NCBI GenBank assembly: GCA_017559955.1
Contig: JAFYPQ010000020.1
Span: 1-64,000 of the forward strand
Source of the DNA: Bacteroidales bacterium
GTDB taxonomy: Bacteria; Bacteroidota; Bacteroidia; Bacteroidales; G3-4614
Length of the DNA stretch: 64,000 bases
Direction of reading: 5' to 3'
The notes beneath the pieces were generated by a model that ran no database searches, was not told where the DNA came from, and worked only from the letters and a program-made list of their open reading frames with translations. Shown here one piece after another: positions 18,101 through 27,475 of this stretch. The translations under genes were made by a program, and so were the position numbers. How positions within the stretch are numbered: the first letter of the stretch is position 1; each line of letters begins with the position of its first letter.

Positions 18101-18772
18101 CCAAACAGAGGGTATAGTTACTCAGTTACTTCTGTTTTAAATGGAGAAGAATCTGTTACATCAGAAAGTGTGTCGGCAACTACAAACAGAGCAAACCATA
18201 ATATTGCTATTAAATCAATCTCTCCAGAAGTGTTGAAATTAGGAGAGAACGAGTTGAAAATCACATTCATAAACGATGGTAAATATGAACAAGACTCAAG
18301 AAGTACAGTTACTCTTTCTTGTTCAAACCCTAATGTTACAATATTAACTAACAACATAAACCTAAATGCTCTATACGTTGATCAAGAATCAACTAAATCA
18401 TTTACGGTGGTTGTCGGAGATGTACCAATTGCTACTCCAATTGAGTTTAATGCTCACATTGCTCAAAAATTCTCACCTAATTATAGTTGGGATTGTCCCT
18501 TTGTAGTAATGGCTAACGACCCATTAGGTGTTGAAGAGAGTAAAAACAATGAGAATATTGCATCAATTTATGTAAGAGACAACAACCTATGCATTAACGG
18601 AATTAACGGAAAGGGTTATATTGAGATTTTTGATATCTCAGGTAAAATTCTTTATAATGAGACAAGTATAGAATATAATACTAACATAAACCTGAGCGAC
18701 TTCAAAAAAGGAATATATATCATAAGAATAAAAAATGCTAATGGTATAAAAACTCAAAAATTCATCTATTAA
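15155..18772 (+). CDS. Secreted subtilisin-like serine protease (S8) with T9SS sorting domain
   Basis: 1205 residues from the chosen ATG, with signal peptide IIAILSLVCLATSAQP. The protease core has the Asp motif AVLDSGTNFEH, the His motif YGHGTHCAGI and the Ser motif NSGTSQATPCVAG, so the triad is intact. Then follow beta-sandwich modules, a jelly-roll segment (DGLDGWTTFDASDDG) and a fibronectin type III domain (PSNVKATAVNENSINITW to about SVSATT). The last 70 residues (IEIFDISGKILYN, NLSDFKKGIYIIRI) are a type A T9SS sorting tail, so the protein should cross the outer membrane and be anchored or released outside. It probably degrades host or dietary protein; the substrate is unknown. Confidence 0.93.
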   Translation: MKKNLFIIAILSLVCLATSAQPKIEPELQQALSSRSSEMISINIVLNEQINTTLLKSKTFLIKDAEIRKGLIVKELKAYSKDNQSDILDFLKAEEAKNCVANIKSHWIANSICCDATKDVIEKLTQYNNIEVIGLNQEVQLLCNSNDSSIEEYTYNLNAMPHIIQINADDVWSLGYTGKNVVVAVLDSGTNFEHYDLNDHLWIGYADTDGDGEEDDIIYGWNFATKDAIGNSNIKDDYGHGTHCAGIVCGDGTSGNTTGIAPDASLMTVKIVNRTGGGTPEQMISGVEFAVENGADILSMSLGFKNYQIGDAAKIALRKTFENVLEAGVIVCAAAGNDGNSVGVPNNVDVPASCPPPYLHPDQTLTGGLSSVVCVGAVNSNDEYASFSSQGPSTWGEIDEWNDYPFNDSNIGLIRPDIVAPGELIYSLKHDNNDKYKFNSGTSQATPCVAGVMALMLEKNPSLTPAEICEIIETTAVKLSDKKNNATGSGRIDALNAINEVEAVEGKPYIRLSAFSPNKTPLCSNLNISATLKNYGNGKNSNTTTVTLSTNDPYITITNATQSLGSINKNEEENILFSIAIDAATPNGHIAYFKVTTTDGELVWFDEFSITIESVAKILFESKSVDTIKAGEVVSFNVEMINSGTTATTKNSSVSLSSSSPYVSIIEGEATLSPMEINEKEAVNFSIKVDKSIPNNSLINLDLNVTPNDFKEINNFIYEFEIGKDRYGYYEDGLDGWTTFDASDDGRDHPWSHSSLYATHKIENIGTLHSGKGCMMSETYCQASLIGYEIPIDNYFVSPKIKATKDSKFSFWAKSHSGFYYGQHFGVAISETNNNSEEYFTTIKDWTITNKEDSDWTKFSVDLSEYEGKDIYVAIRHFFSEAEWHNLTNGYDLYVLYIDDAMLENVIDISQNVTYENYSNFSLNVKSDPIVAPSNVKATAVNENSINITWDAVTNAQSYNLYRDGALVTNVKGTQYTDTNLKPNRGYSYSVTSVLNGEESVTSESVSATTNRANHNIAIKSISPEVLKLGENELKITFINDGKYEQDSRSTVTLSCSNPNVTILTNNINLNALYVDQESTKSFTVVVGDVPIATPIEFNAHIAQKFSPNYSWDCPFVVMANDPLGVEESKNNENIASIYVRDNNLCINGINGKGYIEIFDISGKILYNETSIEYNTNINLSDFKKGIYIIRIKNANGIKTQKFIY

Positions 18773-18808
18773 AATTTATTCTATCCATATAGATATCCAT
18801 TATTTTTT

Positions 18809-18816
18809 TATATTTG
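18809..18816 (+). promoter_or_regulatory. -7 box of the WG-ispD-recG operon
   Basis: TATATTTG lies 31 bases before the ATG at 18847. No TTG is found at 19-20 bases, so only the -7 element is supported. Confidence 0.45.
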
Positions 18817-18846
18817 CAAAAGAATAACATTTAAAGAGTAAAAACA

Positions 18847-20802
18847 ATGAATACCTCAATTTTAAAAAGAGTCTTGGCTATATTAGTAGTTTCTGTGTTA
18901 TATTATACAGCAAACGCAACAATAGTTGAAAACTTTGTAAATGCCAGATATGGTTTTTCTCAATTTGATAGTTATGGCAATGGTTATTATAAAGTATGGA
19001 ATAATTTAAAATGGGGTATTTGCGATGCGGACGGGAAGGAGATTGTGTCCCCGGCATACGATGCTATTTGGGACTATAATAATGGTTATGCTATCGTAAA
19101 TATGGGGGCAAAATGGGTAAAAACTTCAACACCCAAAGGAGTAACCGATATAGAAAAAGAGCGAAATTTTAAAAAAATATGGGTATATGATAATGAATTT
19201 GCCACAGCTTATGTATATGAACCGACAATGAAACAAATATACAAATTGGTTGGTGGTAAATATGGTCTTATCAATAAAGAGGGCAACGAGGTTGTTCCTC
19301 CTATTTATGACGAATTGTTTTTTACATCTGAAAATGGGATAATCAAAGTTAAGTCTAATGACAAATATGGCTACATCGATTTTAACGGAAACTATATTAC
19401 TGAAATAAAATATGACGATGCCTGCGATTTTTGCGATGGAATGGCAATGGTTAATATTGGAGGCACACTGAATAAAAGAGGTCGCATAACAGGAGGAAAG
19501 TATGGTTTTATAAACGTCTTAGGTGACGAGATTGTTAAAGTTAAATATAATAATGCCAACCCATACGATGGAGGACTTGCAACCGTTAAGGAAGATTCAT
19601 ATTGGATTATTATTGATAAAAGTGGCAAAAAAATAGGAGATAAAACATTCGAACAATTAGGTGTATTCTCTAATGGCAGAGCCTCATATAACGAAATGGG
19701 GAAATACGGATATATCGACAATAATGGCAATAAATTAATTGATGTCCGTTACGATTACGTTATGCCTTATAGCGAAGGTATTGCCAGAGTTAAACACGGA
19801 TGGTCATGGGGCTATATTAACATAAACTGCGAGAATGTTACATACTTCGACTTTCAAGAAGCAGGAGATTTTAAAGATGGTATTGCCAAGGTGAAAAAGA
19901 ATAGCAAATGGGGGTACATTGATAAATCGGGCAAAGAGATTGTTCCTATAAAATATACAACAATTGCCGAATTCGATAAGAATGGTATTGCCAAAGTTAA
20001 AGTTGGCTTGAAATGGGGATTAATATCTAAGAGTGGTGAGGAAATAGTATCAGCCAAATATCAATCGATAGAGCCTTTTAAGGGTGATTACGCAAGGGTT
20101 AGCGTTGATGATAAATATGGTTTCATCGACAAAACAGGTAAAGAGATTATAGCTTGCCAATATGACGATACAGAAGATATTGAAAATGGATTGGTAAAAG
20201 TAAACAGTATGGGTATGTGGGGATATGTAAATATAAAAGGAGAAGAGATTGTACCCTGCATGTATGTTGCTGTCGGGAAACCAGACTGCGAATTAAGGAC
20301 CCCTGTAAAACTCAGTCTAAAATGGGGATACATTGATAGTTTAGGTATGGATATTGCTCCTGCTAAATACGATACTATCGGAAATTTTGTCAACAATATA
20401 GCTATTGCAAAATCATTAGGCAAATGGGGATACATTGATAATTCGGGAGAGACAAAAATTGGTTTCAAGTACAACGAAGTACACGATTTTTACAATGGAA
20501 TTGCAAAAGTCAAATATGGCAATAGATACGGATATATCGATGAAAATGGCACTGAGGTAATTCCCATGGAATATCAAAACATATATAGTTTCAATGACGA
20601 AATTATTGAAGTCAATATTGTAAATTCTTATAATGGAGACGATGCCGTTACTGTTGATATATTTGACATTTTAAAATTTAACGATGGATACTATATCTTT
20701 AAAAAAGATGGTAAGTGGGGAGCAATGGATAGCACACTAAAAGTTGTGGTTGATAACAAATACAACAGTATTAAAGAGGTAAAAAAAGATTTATACAAGT
20801 AA
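18847..20802 (+). CDS. Exported WG-repeat protein
   Basis: 651 residues with a signal peptide (VLAILVVSVLYYTANA). The rest is about 15 WG repeats of 33-36 residues, each starting K(Y/W)G(Y/F)I and continuing D-x-x-G-x-E-I-(V/I)-P-x-x-Y-D (for example KWGYIDKSGKEIVPIKY). Such repeats form a beta solenoid; no molecular role is established. The gene ends 5 bases before ispD, so it is cotranscribed with ispD and recG. This is an odd pairing for an envelope protein. A short insertion near residue 605 interrupts the last repeats. Confidence 0.88.
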   Translation: MNTSILKRVLAILVVSVLYYTANATIVENFVNARYGFSQFDSYGNGYYKVWNNLKWGICDADGKEIVSPAYDAIWDYNNGYAIVNMGAKWVKTSTPKGVTDIEKERNFKKIWVYDNEFATAYVYEPTMKQIYKLVGGKYGLINKEGNEVVPPIYDELFFTSENGIIKVKSNDKYGYIDFNGNYITEIKYDDACDFCDGMAMVNIGGTLNKRGRITGGKYGFINVLGDEIVKVKYNNANPYDGGLATVKEDSYWIIIDKSGKKIGDKTFEQLGVFSNGRASYNEMGKYGYIDNNGNKLIDVRYDYVMPYSEGIARVKHGWSWGYININCENVTYFDFQEAGDFKDGIAKVKKNSKWGYIDKSGKEIVPIKYTTIAEFDKNGIAKVKVGLKWGLISKSGEEIVSAKYQSIEPFKGDYARVSVDDKYGFIDKTGKEIIACQYDDTEDIENGLVKVNSMGMWGYVNIKGEEIVPCMYVAVGKPDCELRTPVKLSLKWGYIDSLGMDIAPAKYDTIGNFVNNIAIAKSLGKWGYIDNSGETKIGFKYNEVHDFYNGIAKVKYGNRYGYIDENGTEVIPMEYQNIYSFNDEIIEVNIVNSYNGDDAVTVDIFDILKFNDGYYIFKKDGKWGAMDSTLKVVVDNKYNSIKEVKKDLYK

Positions 20803-20807
20803 TAGTA

Positions 20808-21482
20808 ATGAAAAAAAGTGTTGTTATTGTAGCCGGGGGGAAAGGTGTTCGTTTTGGAGGAGAGTTACCAAAGCAATTTATACCTATGAATAACAAACCG
20901 GTTCTTATGCATACAATAGATGCTTTTTATAGCTGTGATAAATCTTTTAATATAATTGTTGTTCTTCCGGAAAATCACATCTCTCTTTGGACTGATTTAT
21001 GCGATAAATATAGCTTTACCACTCCACATAAAATTGTAAAAGGCGGAGCTTCTCGCTGGGAATCTGTCAAGAATGGACTATCTTGTATTGAGAATAATTC
21101 AATAGTTGGAATTCACGATGGGGTAAGACCTTTGGTATCAGCAAATCTAATAAACAAATTATATATTGAAGCCGAGTATAATGGTGCCGTAATCCCTACA
21201 ATTAAGGTTACAGACTCGTTAAGAGTATTGGATAAAACCAACCAACACAGCTTTGCTGTTGACAGAGAACAATACAGGGCTATACAGACTCCTCAAGTTT
21301 TTAAAAGCGATATTATTAAAGAGGCTTATAATATGCCATACAAAGAGACATTCACCGATGATGCATCTGTTGTGGAAGAATATGGTGTTACTATTAAAAT
21401 TGTAGAGGGAGAAGATATGAATATAAAAATCACCTCTGCAAAAGATTTGTCAATTGCTGAGTTACTGAATAGTCGTGTCTGA
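20808..21482 (+). CDS. ispD: 2-C-methyl-D-erythritol 4-phosphate cytidylyltransferase
   Basis: 224 residues, normal for IspD, which makes CDP-methylerythritol in the MEP isoprenoid pathway in the cytoplasm. The nucleotide-binding motif VAGGKGVRFGGELPKQF is at residues 8-24. Later marks are VHDGVRP-type (GIHDGVRPLV), KVTDSLR, and RAIQTPQVF, followed by FTDDASVVEEYG near the C-terminus. It starts 5 bases after the WG-repeat gene and overlaps recG by 8 bases, indicating tight translational coupling. Confidence 0.95.
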   Translation: MKKSVVIVAGGKGVRFGGELPKQFIPMNNKPVLMHTIDAFYSCDKSFNIIVVLPENHISLWTDLCDKYSFTTPHKIVKGGASRWESVKNGLSCIENNSIVGIHDGVRPLVSANLINKLYIEAEYNGAVIPTIKVTDSLRVLDKTNQHSFAVDREQYRAIQTPQVFKSDIIKEAYNMPYKETFTDDASVVEEYGVTIKIVEGEDMNIKITSAKDLSIAELLNSRV

Positions 21483-23571
21483 ATTTTCTCGTATCGATAT
21501 TAAATTTCTTGCCGGAGTTGGTTCAAAACGAGCAGAAATTCTAAAAAAAGAGGCCGGTATTGCAACATACGAAGATTTGTTGTACTACTTTCCATATAAA
21601 TACATCGACCGGAGTAAGATTTTTAAGATTTGTGAAATCGACGGCAATTTCCCATATATCCAAATAGAGGGAGAGATAATATCTTTTGAGGAGGTAGGCA
21701 CAGGAAGGACAAAACGACTAAGTGCCATATTCTCCGATGGTACAGGGACGATAGAGCTTGTTTGGTTTCAAGGTGCAAAATATATTACAGACAGATACCA
21801 TCTAAGAACAAAATATACCGTATTTGGGAAACCTGCCCAATATGGCTCTAAAATATCGATTGCCCATCCCGAGATAGACAAAGCAGACTCTATTGCAGAA
21901 CGGCAACACACTCTGCAAGGCTTTTATAGTACAACAGAATTAATGAAACGAAAATTTATTAATTCAAAAGCTATTTCGAAACTTGTCGAGAATATTTTTA
22001 AGGGGTTAAAAGTTCCTATTTTTGAGACCATATCGAGCGATGTTGTAAAACAATGCAATCTTGTAAATATCAATGAGGCATTAAGGAATATACACTTTCC
22101 TAAATCAAATGAAGCTTTACAAAAGGCCTCTTTCAGATTAAAATTTGAAGAACTATTTTACATTCAACTTAATATATTGCGATATATGAAGTTGAGAGAA
22201 CAGAGCTTAAATGGATTTAAATTCGTTCGCATAGCCGACAACGTAAACAGGTTTTATAAAGAGTGTTTGCCTTTCGATCTGACAGGTGCTCAAAAAAGAG
22301 TTATAAAAGAGATAAGAGCCGATCTGGGCAGTGGCAAACAGATGAACAGATTGTTGCAAGGAGATGTCGGCAGTGGCAAGACTCTTGTAGCAATAATGAG
22401 CATGCTTATTGCAGCCGATAATGGTTATCAAGCGTGCATTATGGCTCCTACCGAAATCTTAGCAACACAACATTTCGAAAACATAAAAAGGCTTTTATCT
22501 AAAATAGATATTAACATTGCTCTTCTGACAGGTTCAACCAAAAAGAGTGAAAGGGATAATATCGACAAAGGTCTTAGAGATGGTTCTATAAACTTCATTG
22601 TGGGTACTCATGCTCTTATTGAAGACAATGTTGTATTTAAAAATTTAGGGTTGGTTATTGTCGATGAGCAACACAGATTTGGAGTGGTTCAACGTTCGAA
22701 ACTATGGAAGAAAAACAGCCAACCACCACACGTTTTAGTAATGACAGCAACCCCCATACCTCGCACTCTTGCTATGACTTTGTATGGCGATTTAGATGTT
22801 TCAATTATTGATGAATTACCTCCCGGAAGAAAGCCCATTTCCACTATCCTAAGATTTGACTCAGGTGCAGATAGAATGTATGACGGCATAAGAAAACAGA
22901 TTGAAGCCGGAAGACAAGTATATATAGTATATCCTTTAATTAAAGAGAGCGAAAAAAGCGATCTTAAAAATCTTGAAGAGGGATATGAATATATCAAAAC
23001 TCTGTTTAGAGAGTATAAAGTCTGCATGGTACATGGTAAAATGAAAGCCTCTGAAAAAGAGGAAGAGATGCAGAAATTTGTTTCAGGCGACGCAAAAATA
23101 ATGGTTGCAACAACTGTTATTGAGGTTGGTGTTGATGTTCCAAATGCTTCGGTTATGGTTATTGAAAATGCCGAAAGATTTGGTCTTGCCCAGCTACACC
23201 AGTTAAGGGGTAGAGTTGGACGTGGAGCTGAACAATCGTATTGTATTCTTAAAACATCGCATAAGCTTAGTAGTGAATCTCGCAAACGCTTGGATATTAT
23301 GTGTAAAACCAACGATGGTTTCGAAATTGCCGAAGCAGACCTTAAACTGAGAGGCCCAGGAGATATGGAAGGCACTCAACAGAGCGGTATTGCTTTTAAG
23401 CTAAAAATAGCAAATATCACAAAAGATGCTCAAATTTTACAATTGGCGAGAGATTGTGCCAATAACATTTTAGATAACGACCCTGATTTATCTCTTCCCG
23501 AACATCATATTTTAAGAATAAGACTTGACAAACTCTTTAAACGTATTGTAAATTTCGGATTGGTAGGATAA
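21475..23571 (+). CDS. recG: ATP-dependent DNA helicase RecG
   Basis: 698 residues. RecG remodels stalled replication forks and Holliday junctions. The N-terminal wedge/OB fold is at about 55-170. Helicase motif I is LLQGDVGSGKTLVA, motif II (DEQH) is IVDEQHRFGVVQR, motif III is MTATPIPRTL, and motif VI is HQLRGRVGRG. The start is a GTG at 21475 inside the last codons of ispD; no ATG start fits the conserved N-terminus better. A bidirectional terminator follows at 23647. Confidence 0.96.
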   Translation: MSEFSRIDIKFLAGVGSKRAEILKKEAGIATYEDLLYYFPYKYIDRSKIFKICEIDGNFPYIQIEGEIISFEEVGTGRTKRLSAIFSDGTGTIELVWFQGAKYITDRYHLRTKYTVFGKPAQYGSKISIAHPEIDKADSIAERQHTLQGFYSTTELMKRKFINSKAISKLVENIFKGLKVPIFETISSDVVKQCNLVNINEALRNIHFPKSNEALQKASFRLKFEELFYIQLNILRYMKLREQSLNGFKFVRIADNVNRFYKECLPFDLTGAQKRVIKEIRADLGSGKQMNRLLQGDVGSGKTLVAIMSMLIAADNGYQACIMAPTEILATQHFENIKRLLSKIDINIALLTGSTKKSERDNIDKGLRDGSINFIVGTHALIEDNVVFKNLGLVIVDEQHRFGVVQRSKLWKKNSQPPHVLVMTATPIPRTLAMTLYGDLDVSIIDELPPGRKPISTILRFDSGADRMYDGIRKQIEAGRQVYIVYPLIKESEKSDLKNLEEGYEYIKTLFREYKVCMVHGKMKASEKEEEMQKFVSGDAKIMVATTVIEVGVDVPNASVMVIENAERFGLAQLHQLRGRVGRGAEQSYCILKTSHKLSSESRKRLDIMCKTNDGFEIAEADLKLRGPGDMEGTQQSGIAFKLKIANITKDAQILQLARDCANNILDNDPDLSLPEHHILRIRLDKLFKRIVNFGLVG

Positions 23572-23646
23572 ATGCGTTGGCTCTTGTTGACTTCGCTACC
23601 CTACTGAAGATTTCAGTTGTAAGAGAATAAGTTTATTAGAGACAAT

Positions 23647-23682
23647 AAAAAATGGGTTCAAAATTAAATGAACCCATTTTTT
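23647..23682. terminator. Bidirectional terminator after recG
   Basis: A 14-bp perfect stem, AAAAAATGGGTTCA with TGAACCCATTTTTT, with an 8-base loop, between convergent genes. Confidence 0.9.
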
Positions 23683-23707
23683 ATCTAATTTTTGTTTTCA
23701 GGAACTA

Positions 23708-23941
23708 TTATCCGAATACGAAGAATCCTTCGATAAATTTGTTGCTGAAATATAGAGTTGATTTCTCCTCGCGGCAATAAATTTTACCTTCACGAGCCAA
23801 CCATCCTATCGCTGCGTACAAATCTGCTGTTTTAAGGCCTGTTTTCTCTTTTAATTGAGTTACATTCATCTCTGTATTAGCCTCTAAAACGTGCCAAAGT
23901 TTTCCTGCATTCTCACCAATTGAAAATGTTAATGCTTTCAT
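23708..23941 (-). CDS. Small winged helix-turn-helix protein (DUF2582 type)
   Basis: 77 residues, a single compact winged-helix domain: FSIGENAGKLWHVLEA, MNVTQLKEKTGLKTADLYAAIGWLAREGKI and a beta wing (YCREEKSTLYF). The family is small and of unknown function; DNA binding is likely from the fold but unproven. A TATCTTTG -7-like box lies upstream at 23971-23978 on the minus strand. It appears monocistronic. Confidence 0.88.
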   Translation of the reverse strand: MKALTFSIGENAGKLWHVLEANTEMNVTQLKEKTGLKTADLYAAIGWLAREGKIYCREEKSTLYFSNKFIEGFFVFG

Positions 23942-24026
23942 CTTTTTTATAATTTAAGGTTTTACGCCCGCAAAGATAATACTTATTTAGGTCATAATGA
24001 AATTTTTAACATTATTTCACTTGTAT

Positions 24027-24410
24027 TTATTTGATAATGTCCGATAATTGTGATTTTAAATCCTCTTTACTCATTCCACCAACCCATTTCTTAACAACCT
24101 TAGCATCTTTAAATAGAATTAATGTCGGGATTTCTCTTATTTGATAAATGTTTGCGGTTTGATAAGCATAATCAACATTTACTTTAATAAATTTTACTTT
24201 ACCAGAAAAGTCCTGAGATAGAGACTCAAATGTTGGAGCAAATGCTCTACAAGGTCCACACCACTCTGCCCAAAAATCGACCAAAGCATATCCCTCTTTT
24301 ATTTCTGTGGCAAATGTCTTATCACTTGCTGATATTACCTCCTTTGCCGATACCGACAATGATGTTACTAACATAATTGTCATAAATAGTGCAGTTAAAA
24401 CTTTTTTCAT
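24027..24410 (-). CDS. Exported thioredoxin family protein
   Basis: 127 residues. A signal peptide (ALFMTIMLVTSLSVSA) is followed by a complete thioredoxin domain with WAEWCGPCRAF and the cis-proline loop EIPTLILFKD. It should act in the periplasm as a reductase or oxidoreductase partner. DsbD (32700) is a plausible electron donor within this window; this link is inferred. No promoter with both boxes was found. Confidence 0.9.
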   Translation of the reverse strand: MKKVLTALFMTIMLVTSLSVSAKEVISASDKTFATEIKEGYALVDFWAEWCGPCRAFAPTFESLSQDFSGKVKFIKVNVDYAYQTANIYQIREIPTLILFKDAKVVKKWVGGMSKEDLKSQLSDIIK

Positions 24411-24502
24411 AATATCTATTGTTTTATATGTATTACATCTTTTATTTATGATAGTTTATCTGTTTTTTTTCGTAAGTTTGCATCTATCTAACTAATACAA
24501 TA

Positions 24503-25960
24503 ATGAATTGCTTGTTGGCTATAAACAATGCAGGAGAATGGATTTACACCATCGCATATTTTATCATAATCCTGCTTAATATAGTTTTTATAATTATTAT
24601 CATTTCTGAAAATCGAAATCCGGTAAAAAGCATTGCGTGGATTTCGGTTCTAACTCTATTGCCTATCGGCGGATTTATTTTTTATCTCTTTTTCGGAAGA
24701 GATCAGCGTTCGCAACGTATGATTTCTCGTAAAGGAAAACGCAAGTTGGAACGTTTAGTCAACAACAGTATCACACTTGACAAAGATGATATAAATAATT
24801 TCAACGATACAACAAAGCAACTTCTTTCTCTTGGAAACAAATTAACAAGAGCATTGGTTACATTAAATAACAATATTGAAATTTTTACTTGTGGTAAAGA
24901 TAAATATTATTCTCTTTTTAATGATATAAAAAATGCTAAAAAATTTATACACCTTCAATACTATATTATAGAGAATGATAATATTGGTCAAGAACTTAAA
25001 AATCTTCTTATTAAGAAAGCTTCTGAAGGTGTTGAAATCAGAGTATTATATGATGATGTTGGTTGTTGGAGTTGGGGAGAAAAAAAATTCTTCAACGAAA
25101 TGATTAATGCCGGAATTGAAGCAAAACCTTTTTTCAAAGTTACATTCCCCCAACTCGCAAGCAAACTTAATTACAGAAACCATCGCAAGATTGCTATTAT
25201 TGACGGATTTGTAGGATATGTAGGCGGTATGAATGTTGCCGACAGATATATTTCCGGATGCAAATGGGGAGTTTGGAGAGATACCCATATTAGAATCGAA
25301 GGTGAAGCAGTAAGTGAGTTACAAGCAATATTTATGGTAGATTGGAACTTTACTACTAATGAATTGCTTTCAAAGCCTGACTATTTCCCAAAATCAAAGA
25401 GTTTTAATAATGGTGCAACTATTCAACTTTTAACAAGCGGGCCCTTAGATGAACATAAATCAATATATTTAATGTTCACCAAGATAATATCAAATGCAAA
25501 AGATAGGGTTTTCCTACAAACACCCTACTTCTTACCTAACAGCGAAACTGCAAATGCTCTTAAAGTTGCCGCACTATCGGGAGTCGATGTCAGGATTATG
25601 ATACCTGAACGTTCTGACTCAAAACTTTTACATTATGCATCAAATTCATACATACAAGAGATGCTTAAATCGAATGTTAAGATATTCCTTTATAAAGGAG
25701 GTTTTCTTCACTCCAAAACACTACTTGTAGATAACGATATTACCAGCATAGGTTCAACAAATTTTGACTTAAGAAGTTTTGAACAAAACTTTGAGATTAA
25801 TGCCTTTATATACGATGAGAACTTCAATAACAAAAATGCCGAAATTTTTATGAATGATATAAAAAATTGCAAAAGAATAACATTAAGGAGTTGGAGTAAA
25901 CGACGTTTCTTATCAAAAACCGCAGAATCTATCGCACGACTTTTCAGCCCGGTTTTATAA
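24503..25960 (+). CDS. cls: Cardiolipin synthase
   Basis: 485 residues, standard for bacterial Cls, which condenses phosphatidylglycerol into cardiolipin at the inner membrane. Two N-terminal membrane helices (AYFIIILLNIVFIIIII and WISVLTLLPIGGFIFYLFF) precede a tandem phospholipase D fold. The two HKD motifs are HRKIAIIDG from residue 227 and HSKTLLVDN from residue 403. A TAAGTTTG -7 box lies 22 bases upstream of the ATG (24473-24480). Its end overlaps the convergent helicase gene by 6 bases. Confidence 0.95.
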   Translation: MNCLLAINNAGEWIYTIAYFIIILLNIVFIIIIISENRNPVKSIAWISVLTLLPIGGFIFYLFFGRDQRSQRMISRKGKRKLERLVNNSITLDKDDINNFNDTTKQLLSLGNKLTRALVTLNNNIEIFTCGKDKYYSLFNDIKNAKKFIHLQYYIIENDNIGQELKNLLIKKASEGVEIRVLYDDVGCWSWGEKKFFNEMINAGIEAKPFFKVTFPQLASKLNYRNHRKIAIIDGFVGYVGGMNVADRYISGCKWGVWRDTHIRIEGEAVSELQAIFMVDWNFTTNELLSKPDYFPKSKSFNNGATIQLLTSGPLDEHKSIYLMFTKIISNAKDRVFLQTPYFLPNSETANALKVAALSGVDVRIMIPERSDSKLLHYASNSYIQEMLKSNVKIFLYKGGFLHSKTLLVDNDITSIGSTNFDLRSFEQNFEINAFIYDENFNNKNAEIFMNDIKNCKRITLRSWSKRRFLSKTAESIARLFSPVL

Positions 25961-27370
25961 ATCGTTGCTAATTTCGCTAAGAAAATATTTAGGTGTATTT
26001 ATCAAATACAATTTCTCGGTGGCTCTTGTAAATGCAGTATAGAGCCATCGGTAAAAATCGAGACTAACAGACTCCTCTGTTATATTTCCCATATCTATAA
26101 ATACATTTTGCCACTGACCTCCTTGTGCCTTATGGCAAGTTACAGCGTATGCATATTTTACTTGAAGAGCATTAAACCATTTATCAAGTTTTACCCGTTT
26201 TATCCGTTCACGCTTAGTTCTTACATCGGCATAATCCTCCATTACCTTAGTAAAAAATTGATTACTCAATTCGGGGGTAAGGGAAGGATATTCCAAGTGT
26301 AATGTATCAAGCATTATTTTCGCATCAATATCCACATCGTAATCAATTAAATGCAGGGTTACATCTGCAAATCGAAAACCATACATATCACTATACGACT
26401 TCACCTTCACCACCTGTGCAACATCTCCATTAGCGATAAAATCGATCTCTTCAATCTTCTCTCCCCAAAAATAGTTATTCTTAGCTATCATCAACAGATC
26501 GCCCGACTCCAACTCCTCCTCACGATAAAGAATTCGCCCTCTAACACCATCATTAAAAATATTTGCTCTTTTATTTGAACGAGTTATTATTATTGTTTGC
26601 TCTTTACCACCATTTGAATATGCAGTTTCAAGTTTCTCTATCAAATCGGCACCGGTAATATTTTCTATATCAGGGAATTTTTTTATTTCAATTTTAGGTG
26701 TACGAAACATCTCTTCCTGTATAATATTTCGCAACTTAGTCGCATTATACAGTATCCCTGAGGTCAAACTTTGTCGTATCACCTCTGTAAGCGTAACCTC
26801 TGTTACTTTTAAACTATACTCCGACAATGCCAATTCATCTAAGGCAGGAGTGTTTAACTGACCCACAGGTGGCAACTGTGCTGTATCACCTATCAATATT
26901 AATTTACATCCTATCGAGGAGTAAACATATTCAATTAAATCACTTAACAGATGCCCTGAGGTATCAGCAGAGTCGGCAATCATAGATGCCTCGTCAACAA
27001 TAAAGAGTGTCTGCTTATGACGATTATCGGTAAGTGTAAAACCCGTCATATCTGGAGAAAAACTCTTTTGTCGGTATATTTTCTTATGGATAGTATATGC
27101 TGTGGTATTGGCATATTGTCCAAAAACTTTTGCAGCTCTTCCTGTCGGTGCCAAAAGAACACTCTTCATTGAGAATTGAGATAGGGTCTTTACCAATGCT
27201 CCTACAAGAGAACTTTTTCCTGTTCCGGCATATCCCTTTAATAAGAATACCTCTCGACCTGTTGCCTTAAATACAAAGGTTACGAGTTTTGACATAACCA
27301 ACGCTTGTTCTTCGGTTGGTGTATATGATAGATTTTTCGACAGTTTATTTATAAAGTTCTCTTTTATCAT
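25955..27370 (-). CDS. RecD-like SF1 DNA helicase/ATPase
   Basis: 471 residues. Walker A is LLKGYAGTGKSSLVGAL (about 42-58), Walker B is LFIVDEASMI, motif III is LILIGDTAQLPPVG, and the C-terminal UvrD/RecD-type motifs are YAVTCHKAQGGQW and WLYTAFTRATEKLYL. It is shorter than RecD2 and lacks the long N-terminal region. Homologues are common in Bacteroidales as standalone helicases without RecBC. It probably unwinds DNA 5' to 3' in repair, but this is inferred from the fold. Its end overlaps cls tail to tail. Confidence 0.88.
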   Translation of the reverse strand: MIKENFINKLSKNLSYTPTEEQALVMSKLVTFVFKATGREVFLLKGYAGTGKSSLVGALVKTLSQFSMKSVLLAPTGRAAKVFGQYANTTAYTIHKKIYRQKSFSPDMTGFTLTDNRHKQTLFIVDEASMIADSADTSGHLLSDLIEYVYSSIGCKLILIGDTAQLPPVGQLNTPALDELALSEYSLKVTEVTLTEVIRQSLTSGILYNATKLRNIIQEEMFRTPKIEIKKFPDIENITGADLIEKLETAYSNGGKEQTIIITRSNKRANIFNDGVRGRILYREEELESGDLLMIAKNNYFWGEKIEEIDFIANGDVAQVVKVKSYSDMYGFRFADVTLHLIDYDVDIDAKIMLDTLHLEYPSLTPELSNQFFTKVMEDYADVRTKRERIKRVKLDKWFNALQVKYAYAVTCHKAQGGQWQNVFIDMGNITEESVSLDFYRWLYTAFTRATEKLYLINTPKYFLSEISNDL

Positions 27371-27475
27371 TTTGTTGACAGCTTCTGATATGCGAAGATA
27401 ACTATTTTTAAGAACAATTATTGCTAAACTTAAAACTCTTTATTAATTTTATGGTTGATTTATAAATAGAGTTAT

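Noticed and set aside
18847-20802. Several long minus-strand frames opposite the WG-repeat gene
   Set aside because: They are periodic shadows of the repeat codons on the opposite strand, rich in the same residues at repeat spacing, without starts or promoters.
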